Positions 1-5,889 of a DNA stretch of 15,490 nt are shown here, piece after piece; position 1 is the stretch's first letter, and the number at the start of each line of letters is the position of its first letter. The DNA lies in contig CAYTWZ010000039.1 of NCBI GenBank assembly GCA_964442035.1, positions 1 through 15,490 of the forward strand. The letters run 5' to 3'. The notes beneath the pieces are model-generated. The model was given only the letters and a program-made list of their open reading frames with translations. It did not search any database and was not told the origin of the DNA. The stretch comes from JAFLUQ01 sp964442035. Lineage in GTDB: Bacteria; Bacillota; Clostridia; UMGS1883. A program made the translations under genes and the position numbers.

Positions 1-126
1 ATAGTGAGATTCTTTCTAATTGGTGTTTTTCGACTTCAATTCTATCACAGAATCGTTACTGTGGATTTTCTTGAAATTTTTCTACCCGGTTGGGTAGTGC
101 AACTTCATTTTACAATGCGCGTAAAG
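1..126. other. Non-coding region beyond the recA terminator-like hairpin
   Basis: No convincing gene is seen. The one open frame here (4-201, plus) has no ribosome binding site and runs through the hairpin at 127-170, so it is not called. Two small inverted repeats are present: CTACCC/GGGTAG at 82-97 with a 4-nt loop, and CACAG/CTGTG at 46-63. Neither is followed by a U-tract on either strand. The stretch is AT-rich and may belong to the promoter or leader region of a gene outside the window. Confidence 0.5.
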
Positions 127-170
127 AAACAGACCATGCAGGAGCATTTCTTCTCTTACATGGTCTGTTT
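127..170 (-). terminator. Putative intrinsic terminator downstream of recA (possibly bidirectional)
   Basis: A perfect 12-bp inverted repeat, AAACAGACCATG (127-138) and CATGGTCTGTTT (159-170), encloses a 20-nt loop. In the minus-strand transcript the stem ends in UUU, then CUUU, giving an imperfect U-tract. In the plus direction it ends in UUUU. It lies about 88 nt past the recA stop, so it probably ends the recA message and may also stop convergent transcription. Two weaker AT-rich hairpins lie closer to recA: 224-246 (CATAAG/CTTATG) and 202-223 (AATTTAC/GTAAATT). They could protect the 3' end or contribute to termination. Confidence 0.55.
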
Positions 171-257
171 TCTGTTGTCTCGCTTGAAGAGTATCAGTTG
201 AAATTTACTTGTTTTCGTAAATTCATAAGTTGAACCCTTTCTTATGTGTCTATTGAA

Positions 258-1325
258 TTATTGCTGCTCCTCAGAGTCCTTCCTGCCGTAAATCTTCTCC
301 CTTATCTGGCGGTCAATATCATTTGTAAATTCCGGGTTCTCGATCATATATTTCTTAACATTGTCGCGACCCTGTCCAAGTCTGGTATCGCCGTAGCTGA
401 ACCATGCGCCGCCCTTTTTGATTATGCCAAGGTCAACTGCCACGTCCAGTATACAGCCCACCGTACTTATGCCATGTCCATACATAATGTCAAATTCCGC
501 CTCCCTGAAGGGAGGGGCAACCTTGTTTTTGACAACCTTTACTCTGGTACGATTCCCCACAAACTCGCCGCCATTCTTGATGACATCGGTTTTGCGCACA
601 TCAAGACGCACTGAGGCGTAAAACTTAAGGGCGCGTCCTCCGGCAGTAGTCTCCGTAGGACCGTACATTACCCCGATCTTCTGACGGAGTTGGTTGATAA
701 AGATACATACGGTGTTGCTTTTATTGACAACGCCGGTGAGCTTACGCAGTGCCTGGCTCATAAGTCTGGCCTGAAGTCCCATGTGTGCGTCGCCCATTTC
801 ACCCTCGATCTCCGCCTTGGGAACAAGGGCCGCTACGGAGTCCACAACAATGACGTCGAGCGCGCCGCTACGTACAAGGGCCTCTGTTATCTCAAGAGCC
901 TGTTCTCCTGTGTCAGGCTGGGACACGATCAGGTTGTCAATATCAACGCCAATTGCCGCCGCGTATGTGGGATCCAGTGCATGCTCCGCGTCCACAAAGG
1001 CTGCTTCGCCGCCCAGTTTCTGTGCTTCTGCCACAATATGTAAGGCTACTGTGGTCTTACCGCTGGACTCAGGTCCGAATATTTCCACGATCCTTCCCCG
1101 AGGCACGCCACCGATCCCAAGGGCTATATCGAGGCTCAATGCTCCTGTGGGGATAGCGTCAACATTAAAATGGGGGCTTCCGCCAAGACGCATAACGCTG
1201 CCCTTGCCAAACTGCTTTTCTATCTGGCTCATAGCCAGAGCAATGGCCTCCTTGCGGGCATCGGATTCCTTTATTTCAACCACGGGTCTTGCAGTTTTTC
1301 CGCCCTTTTTTTCTTCATCTGCCAT
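258..1325 (-). CDS. recA: Recombinase A (RecA)
   Basis: This is the RecA recombinase, which forms ATP-dependent filaments on single-stranded DNA, catalyses strand exchange and acts as LexA co-protease. The protein has 355 residues, a normal family length. Visible elements are Walker A GPESSGKT (84-91), the catalytic glutamate E114 in VDAEHALDP, Walker B VIVVDS (158-163), the L1 loop EIEGEMGD (172-179), the L2 DNA-binding loop after NQLRQKIG (from about 211), and a short charged C-terminal tail. The start at 1325 is preceded by AAGGGAGG with a 7-nt spacer. A TTG seven codons upstream would translate through that ribosome binding site and is rejected. recA has its own consensus promoter and a long structured leader. 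cinA lies upstream, as in several Firmicutes, but recX does not follow directly within the window. Confidence 0.98.
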   Translation of the reverse strand: MADEEKKGGKTARPVVEIKESDARKEAIALAMSQIEKQFGKGSVMRLGGSPHFNVDAIPTGALSLDIALGIGGVPRGRIVEIFGPESSGKTTVALHIVAEAQKLGGEAAFVDAEHALDPTYAAAIGVDIDNLIVSQPDTGEQALEITEALVRSGALDVIVVDSVAALVPKAEIEGEMGDAHMGLQARLMSQALRKLTGVVNKSNTVCIFINQLRQKIGVMYGPTETTAGGRALKFYASVRLDVRKTDVIKNGGEFVGNRTRVKVVKNKVAPPFREAEFDIMYGHGISTVGCILDVAVDLGIIKKGGAWFSYGDTRLGQGRDNVKKYMIENPEFTNDIDRQIREKIYGRKDSEEQQ

Positions 1326-1331
1326 GGTCAA

Positions 1332-1478
1332 TCCTCCCTTAAACAAAAATGGTATACTAAAAGCATATAACTAAACGAAGGATGTCCCCGCCTCTATAGG
1401 CGGCGGACGACACTTTCGTTTTTCGGTGGGAGATCTAACTTCCACCGAAACACCCCATGACGGGCTTTCGGCCCTTAT
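1332..1478 (-). ncRNA. Structured 5' leader of recA, candidate cis-regulatory RNA
   Basis: About 150 nt separate the predicted transcription start (near 1478) from recA. In transcript order there are three hairpins. H1 (1474-1462) is GGGC/GCCC with a CGAAA loop. H2 (1450-1421) is a perfect 9-bp stem, TTTCGGTGG with CCACCGAAA, and a 12-nt loop. H3 (1421-1373) is a 49-nt arm closed by AAACGAA/TTCGTTT, with an internal loop and a CCGCCT/AGGCGG tip on an ATAG loop. H2 and H3 abut. About 40 nt of mostly unpaired A/U-rich RNA with the ribosome binding site follow. The dense perfect pairing is seen directly. I do not recognise a known riboswitch or protein-leader family, and regulatory function is inferred. 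No poly-U terminator follows H3, so translational or stability control seems likelier than attenuation. Confidence 0.6.
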
Positions 1479-1484
1479 TGAATA

Positions 1485-1513
1485 ATTATATACTATTTTT
1501 TTGTACTTGTCAA
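1485..1513 (-). promoter_or_regulatory. Consensus sigma-A promoter of recA
   Basis: On the minus strand the -35 box is TTGACA (1513-1508) and the -10 box is TATAAT (1490-1485), separated by exactly 17 nt. Both hexamers match the vegetative consensus perfectly, and the spacer is A-rich. Initiation is expected near 1478-1479. No Bacillus-type LexA/DinR box (GAAC-4N-GTTC) is visible overlapping or flanking it, which is unusual for an SOS gene. Confidence 0.9.
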
Positions 1514-1549
1514 TTACTTTTTACGATCATATTGTTTCTGCATCGATAA

Positions 1550-1584
1550 GGCTCCGCATACAGCCGGAGGCTATACACGGAGCC
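1550..1584 (-). terminator. 16-bp hairpin between cinA and the recA promoter
   Basis: Read as minus-strand RNA, GGCTCCGTGTATAGCC pairs along all 16 positions with GGCTGTATGCGGAGCC across a 3-nt loop, using three G-U pairs. Read as plus-strand RNA, the same positions give A-C mismatches, so the structure suits a transcript coming from cinA. It lies about 90 nt after the cinA stop and 37 nt before the recA -35 box. Only UUAUCG follows it, a poor U-tract, so it may be a weak terminator, an mRNA 3'-end protector or a processing site. The remaining intergenic bases, 1585-1673, show nothing clear. Confidence 0.5.
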
Positions 1585-1673
1585 GGAAGGAGGAAGGGTA
1601 TGGTCATATAGTAGCTTATGATTATTGCCCCCGTATGAAGTAAATTGATATTATATTTAAAAAGATTGTGAAG

Positions 1674-2939
1674 CTATTGTAAACGGCAGGAGGTTCCCCC
1701 TACGAGAAGTTCCTGGCGAACAAGGTCAAGGGCGTTAAGGCAGGTGCGTATTCTTATCCGCTCCCGACTACCGCTGAGATTGAGCTTTACGCTGCGCACA
1801 CCACGCGCTGAGGCAATCCCCGCATAAACCAGTCCCACGGGCTTTTCCGGCGTACCTCCGCCGGGTCCGGCTATGCCGGTGACGGCGACGGCAATATCCG
1901 CCTCGCTGAGTCTACGGGCTCCGGCGGCCATTTCACAGGCCGTCTGCGGACTTACTGCACCGTATGCCTCAAGGGTGTCATGGCTTACGCCCAATATATT
2001 TTCCTTTGCCTCGTTGGCATAGGTGATAAATCCAAAGCCGTAGACCTCGCTGGCTCCCGGAACAGAGGTCAGCTGTCGGCCGATCATTCCGCCGGTGCAG
2101 CTTTCCGCTGTTGCAAGGGTCATGTGTTTAGCCTTAAGTAGCTCTACAACGGTCTTTACCATTGAGGCATTGTCGCCCTCGGCGTAAATGTGATCCCCGA
2201 ATTCCTTGTACATTCTGTCCACTACCGGGCGCAAAAGTTCCTGTGCTTCTTCTTCGCTTTTGGCGCGAGCCGTTATGCGAAAGGTGACTTCTCCCTCTTT
2301 GGCATAGGGAGCTACGGTGGGATTGGTCTGGTTTTTTATCATATCATCAATCTGCATGGCGGCGGCGCTTTCGCCTATGCCAAATATGCGCAGTACTCTT
2401 GAATACAGCGAATATTCGCTTTTGCTCCTTAGGTACGGTAGTACCGTACTGTCAAACATTGGCTTCATCTCGCTGGGAGGCCCGGGAAGCAGTACGACAA
2501 TCTTCCCCTCTTCCTCGATTATACAGCCCGGGGCTGTCCCGTTGTTGTTGGGGATAACTGTGCAACCCTTTGGCATATACGCCTGCTTAATGTTGTTTGG
2601 GGGCATTTTTCCGCCCCAGCCTGCGGCATAGGCCTTCATGGCGTCAAGGCTGGGCTGGTGAAGCTCCAGTTCCCTGCCAAAGGCCTGTGCTACAGTCTCC
2701 TTTGTCAGGTCATCATCGGTGGGACCCAGCCCACCGGTAAAGATTAGCACATCGCTGCGAGAGGCCGCCAGATTAACGGCTTCCTTAAGTCGTTGGGTAT
2801 TGTCGCCAACAACGCTGTGGTAAAGCACGCTCACTCCCAGTCCGGCCAGCCTCTGGGAAATGTATTGGGCGTTGGTGTTGGCAATCTGCCCCATAAGGAG
2901 CTCGGTTCCCACGGCGATTATTTCCGCATTCAGATTCAT
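1674..2939 (-). CDS. cinA: CinA family protein: MoCF-like domain plus nicotinamide-nucleotide amidase (PncC)
   Basis: This is a two-domain CinA of 421 residues, the usual full length. The N-terminal part (about 1-170) is a molybdopterin-binding-like COG1058 domain with TGGLGPTDDD (68-77) and LPGPPSEM (151-158). In some bacteria this domain hydrolyses ADP-ribose or NAD-derived pyrophosphates. The C-terminal part (about 260-415) is the NMN deamidase domain of pyridine nucleotide recycling, with AESCTGG (278-284) and VTGIAGPGGG (353-362). In competent Firmicutes CinA is linked to transformation and RecA, and the two are often neighbours. The start at 2939 follows AAGGAGG with a 7-nt spacer. It is probably the last gene of the long operon, 90 nt after thiI and ahead of the separately promoted recA. 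Confidence 0.95.
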   Translation of the reverse strand: MNLNAEIIAVGTELLMGQIANTNAQYISQRLAGLGVSVLYHSVVGDNTQRLKEAVNLAASRSDVLIFTGGLGPTDDDLTKETVAQAFGRELELHQPSLDAMKAYAAGWGGKMPPNNIKQAYMPKGCTVIPNNNGTAPGCIIEEEGKIVVLLPGPPSEMKPMFDSTVLPYLRSKSEYSLYSRVLRIFGIGESAAAMQIDDMIKNQTNPTVAPYAKEGEVTFRITARAKSEEEAQELLRPVVDRMYKEFGDHIYAEGDNASMVKTVVELLKAKHMTLATAESCTGGMIGRQLTSVPGASEVYGFGFITYANEAKENILGVSHDTLEAYGAVSPQTACEMAAGARRLSEADIAVAVTGIAGPGGGTPEKPVGLVYAGIASARGVRSVKLNLSGSRERIRIRTCLNALDLVRQELLVGGTSCRLQ

Positions 2940-2997
2940 GCAAAAACCTCCTTGAATTTTTTCGGGTCCGGCAACAAAGTCCTCTTTAGCTTTTACG

Positions 2998-3017
2998 GTA
3001 TAACTATAGCGTTATAC
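2998..3017. repeat. Small inverted repeat in the thiI-cinA gap
   Basis: GTATAAC and GTTATAC form a perfect 7-bp inverted repeat around a 6-nt spacer in the 90-nt gap between thiI and cinA. A second short palindrome (3025-3037, AGCCC/GGGCT) has the thiI stop codon TAA as its loop. Neither is followed by a U-tract. They may be incidental, an operator-like site or mRNA stabilising hairpins. Confidence 0.3.
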
Positions 3018-3029
3018 ATTTTTAAGCCC

Positions 3030-4208
3030 TTAGGGCTCCACCAATATCCATTCGGTTTCTTCCACTGCCTTGTTTACCCAGTACTCCATATCTATTTTGC
3101 TTTGGCTCTGGAGTATTTTCTCAAGCACCGGTTTTGTGGTTGGGTGCTTGGGAACAAATACTGTGCAGCAGTCCTCATAGGGAAGGATAGAGGTCTCAAA
3201 GGTGCCGATCTTACGGGCAATGCTGACAATCTCGTCCTTGTCCATTCCCACAAGGGGGCGAAAAACAGGCAGATCCTCCACGGCGTTGTTGGTCACCCCA
3301 AGGGCATGAATGGTCTGACTGGCCACCTGGCCCAGACTTTCGCCGGTGATAAGGGCGAGGCTGCCGCTGGCTTTGGCAATGCGTTCCGCCACCATCATCA
3401 TCATCCTGCGCATGATAAGTGTCAGATGCTCCTCCGGGCAGCTATCCCGTATGGCAAGCTGCTGCTGGGTAAAGGGGACGATGTAAAGATTGTAGCGCCC
3501 TGTGTAGCCCGCAAGAATCCGTCCCAATTCAATGACCTTTTCCTTGGCACGGTCGCTGGTGTACGGAGGACTAAAAAAGTGTACCGCGTTCAGCTCAACA
3601 CCCCTTTTGGCCATCATGTATCCGGCCACAGGACTGTCTATGCCGCCGCTGAGTAGCAGCGTGGCCCGTCCGTTGCTGCCTGTGGGCATTCCTCCCGGGC
3701 CGCTTACCCGGTCAATATCCGCATAAACATATGCGTCCGTATCCCTTATTTCCACTCGGATGATGGTGCCCGGCTCCGTTACATTCACATTCAGGTGGGG
3801 ACAGCGTTTAAGTATGGCTCCGCCCATTTCCCGACATATGGCGGGAGAATTAAAAGGGAAAGCCTTGTCGCTGCGCTTGGCCTCCACCTTGAAGGTATCA
3901 ACAGCTTCTAAGACTGAGGCCAGATACTCCGGTCCGTCCTTAAGTATTGCATCCATATCCTTGGGGAATACCCCCGCCCGGGCAACAAACACAATGCCGA
4001 AAACCTTGCTGATACGCCCTATCATATCGTCCACATTTGCGCCCTCAGCCGGTTCCACATAAGTTATGGCTTGAGACTTGTATACCCTTTTGTAGCTGTC
4101 TCCCGGAAGGGCCTTTTTTATGTTCCTTACAAGCATATCCTCAAAGTGGCTTCTGTTAAGGCCCTTAAGGATGATCTCGCCATATTTTATAAGCAGAATT
4201 TCTTTCAT
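3030..4208 (-). CDS. thiI: tRNA 4-thiouridine synthase ThiI (no rhodanese domain)
   Basis: ThiI uses ATP to adenylate tRNA uridine 8 and transfers sulfur to give 4-thiouridine; in some bacteria it also feeds thiamine thiazole synthesis. The 392-residue protein has an N-terminal ferredoxin-like/THUMP region (about 1-165) and a PP-loop ATP pyrophosphatase domain with SGGIDS at 187-192. Other family features are FFSPPYTSD (211-219), ITGESLGQVASQT (287-299) and a cysteine pair in PYEDCC (343-348). The C-terminal rhodanese domain of E. coli ThiI is absent, as in Bacillus-type enzymes that take sulfur directly from a dedicated cysteine desulfurase. That enzyme is encoded 22 nt upstream. The start at 4208 follows AAAGGA with an acceptable spacer. 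Confidence 0.96.
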   Translation of the reverse strand: MKEILLIKYGEIILKGLNRSHFEDMLVRNIKKALPGDSYKRVYKSQAITYVEPAEGANVDDMIGRISKVFGIVFVARAGVFPKDMDAILKDGPEYLASVLEAVDTFKVEAKRSDKAFPFNSPAICREMGGAILKRCPHLNVNVTEPGTIIRVEIRDTDAYVYADIDRVSGPGGMPTGSNGRATLLLSGGIDSPVAGYMMAKRGVELNAVHFFSPPYTSDRAKEKVIELGRILAGYTGRYNLYIVPFTQQQLAIRDSCPEEHLTLIMRRMMMMVAERIAKASGSLALITGESLGQVASQTIHALGVTNNAVEDLPVFRPLVGMDKDEIVSIARKIGTFETSILPYEDCCTVFVPKHPTTKPVLEKILQSQSKIDMEYWVNKAVEETEWILVEP

Positions 4209-4230
4209 CTGACTTGTCCTTTCCTCTTGT

Positions 4231-5340
4231 TTATCTCCGGAGCTCAGCTGCTCCCTCTTTTGCCGCGGCTATAACTGCTTCAACTTCATTTTCCGTATTA
4301 TATCTGGAAAGGCTGAAGCGTATTGCGTTGTCCGCCAGCTCCGCGTCCATTGCCTTAAGCACGTGGCTGCCGCCCTTAGCGGAAGCACAGGCACTGCCAC
4401 TGGAAACATAGATGCGCCGGGCATTAAGGTAGTTAAGCATTATTTCGCTGCGTATTCCCTCAAAGGAAATATTGAGTATGTGCGGAGCCTCGTTTTCCCC
4501 TCCGTTGTGGACAGTCCCCGGTATGGCCAGAAGCCCATCCTTAAGCCTTGCCTTGAGCATAGCCATACGCTCCACGTCCTTGTGGGAAAGCATTTCCGCC
4601 GCCATTGTGAAACCGGCTATCCCGGCTATGTTTTCCGTGCCGCTGCGAAGGCCTTTTTCCTGCCCTCCGCCAAGTACGGGCGTTTTAAGGGTCACGCCCT
4701 TGCGCACGTAAAGCGCACCCACTCCTTTTGGACCATGTATCTTGTGGCTGCTGACGCTCAGGATGTCTACGCCCCACTTTGATATGCTCATTGGGATATG
4801 CCCAAAAGCCTGAACGGCATCCACATGCAGAATTGCCCTTGGGGCTGTACGGCTCAGTATTGGCTTGAGCTTGTCCACCGGCATTATGGCTCCGGTCTCG
4901 TTGTTCACTGCCATGACGCTCACGAGACAGGTGTCGGGGGTTATTGCCTGACGGATGGACGCAAGGGGGACAACCCCGTCCCTTTGGGGCTTAAGATATA
5001 CCACCTCAAAGCCTTGCTCCTCCAGCCGCTTCATACATTCCAGCACAGCGGGATGCTCTACCGCTGTAGTGACCACCCGCCGGCCCTTTTTGATATTGGC
5101 CCCGCCCATAATAGCAATATTATCGCTTTCAGTGCCGCCACCGGTAAAATATATTTCCTCGGGCAAAACCCCCATTACATTTGCCAAACGCTTCCGGCAG
5201 TCTGTAAGCTCCTTTTCGGCCTCCATCCCCAGTCGGTGGCGGCTGGATGGGTTGCCAAGGATAGTACTCATGCAACGGCAGACCTCGGTTATGACCGCCG
5301 CATCGGGAAAGGTGGTAGCGCTGTTGTCAAAGTATATCAT
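4231..5340 (-). CDS. Cysteine desulfurase (NifS/IscS family), probable sulfur donor to ThiI
   Basis: This is a PLP-dependent class V aminotransferase-fold enzyme that converts cysteine to alanine and leaves a persulfide on an active-site cysteine. The 369-residue protein shows FDNSATT (4-10), the cofactor-stacking histidine H96 in EHP, D174 in HVDAVQAFG, the Schiff-base lysine K200 in SSHKIHGPKG, and the persulfide cysteine C318 in SSGSACAS. It lies directly upstream of thiI, matching the B. subtilis NifZ-ThiI arrangement (established knowledge), so tRNA thiolation is the likely primary role. A broader Fe-S cluster role cannot be excluded. The start follows AAGGAAG with a 7-nt spacer, and the unknown gene upstream ends 18 nt before it. 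Confidence 0.95.
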   Translation of the reverse strand: MIYFDNSATTFPDAAVITEVCRCMSTILGNPSSRHRLGMEAEKELTDCRKRLANVMGVLPEEIYFTGGGTESDNIAIMGGANIKKGRRVVTTAVEHPAVLECMKRLEEQGFEVVYLKPQRDGVVPLASIRQAITPDTCLVSVMAVNNETGAIMPVDKLKPILSRTAPRAILHVDAVQAFGHIPMSISKWGVDILSVSSHKIHGPKGVGALYVRKGVTLKTPVLGGGQEKGLRSGTENIAGIAGFTMAAEMLSHKDVERMAMLKARLKDGLLAIPGTVHNGGENEAPHILNISFEGIRSEIMLNYLNARRIYVSSGSACASAKGGSHVLKAMDAELADNAIRFSLSRYNTENEVEAVIAAAKEGAAELRR

Positions 5341-5358
5341 GCTAAAACTTCCTTTTGT

Positions 5359-5859
5359 TTACTTGCAGACATTTCCTGCTTCATCGTAATAAACTGCTTG
5401 CACTCCTGAGCTCCCCGCCGGGGTCTCGCTGTAAATTATGGGGCTACCTGCGGCGTCAAAGGTCTGGGTCTGGGTTTTCCCGTTCACGATATAGCTTATC
5501 TCCGCGCTGACGGCCTCGCTCCCGGAGTACCAGAACAGGTCATATGGCTTTTGGTCTATACTCACGCTGTAGGTCACCGGCTTGCCGCTTGTCAGATAAT
5601 GCTTTTCAAGATTGTACTTGCCGTTGCCCTTGGGCTTAAAAACAGCAAAGCCGTTTTCTCCGGTATCGGTGGTTATTCCGCTGATGACGTATTTGTCGAT
5701 TTTGGCTTCGGTGACGATATGTCCGCCCACTACCTTCTGGCTCAGCAGCTGACTCCGGCTTTCCATGTCGGAGCCGTCCATTGTCCCCTGGTACACGTAA
5801 AAGCCTATAAAGGCCGCTATCAAAACTACAATCGCCGTTATTGTATATCTTTTCGGCAT
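5359..5859 (-). CDS. Small membrane-anchored protein of unknown function
   Basis: I do not recognise this 166-residue protein. A single hydrophobic segment (about residues 8-24, after the basic MPKRY) looks like an N-terminal membrane anchor or uncleaved signal. The remaining roughly 140 residues would lie outside the cell. They are polar and rich in Gly, Ser, Thr and Tyr, with alternating patterns suggesting beta strands, such as the stretch around YSVSIDQKPYDLFWYSG (87-103). The only cysteine is the penultimate residue, and no lipobox is seen. The gene has a good ribosome binding site (AAAGGAGAG, 6-nt spacer) and sits between the ABC exporter and the cysteine desulfurase with gaps of 30 and 18 nt, so it is very probably translated from the operon. 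A link to the exporter or to envelope stress is only a guess from position. Confidence 0.8.
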   Translation of the reverse strand: MPKRYTITAIVVLIAAFIGFYVYQGTMDGSDMESRSQLLSQKVVGGHIVTEAKIDKYVISGITTDTGENGFAVFKPKGNGKYNLEKHYLTSGKPVTYSVSIDQKPYDLFWYSGSEAVSAEISYIVNGKTQTQTFDAAGSPIIYSETPAGSSGVQAVYYDEAGNVCK

Positions 5860-5889
5860 AAGTATCTCTCCTTTTTTATTTTGATTTAG

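Noticed and set aside
82..97. CTACCC/GGGTAG hairpin as a terminator
   Set aside because: In minus-strand RNA it is followed by A residues, and in plus-strand RNA no U-tract follows it, so it does not fit an intrinsic terminator.
246..614. Plus-strand open frames opposite recA
   Set aside because: They are shadows of the strongly conserved recA coding sequence.
1326..1346. TTG start adding seven residues to RecA
   Set aside because: The added codons include the ribosome binding site itself; the ATG at 1325 is ideally placed.
1332..1478. recA leader as a self-cleaving ribozyme or a known riboswitch
   Set aside because: I compared it by eye with hammerhead, pistol, HDV-like, THF, ZTP, fluoride and guanidine consensus cores and saw none of the required conserved elements. 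A covariance search is still needed to exclude rarer classes.
1590..1612. Plus-strand GGAGG followed by ATG (near 1600), resembling a gene start
   Set aside because: The frame stops after three codons (M-V-I), so no peptide gene is supported.
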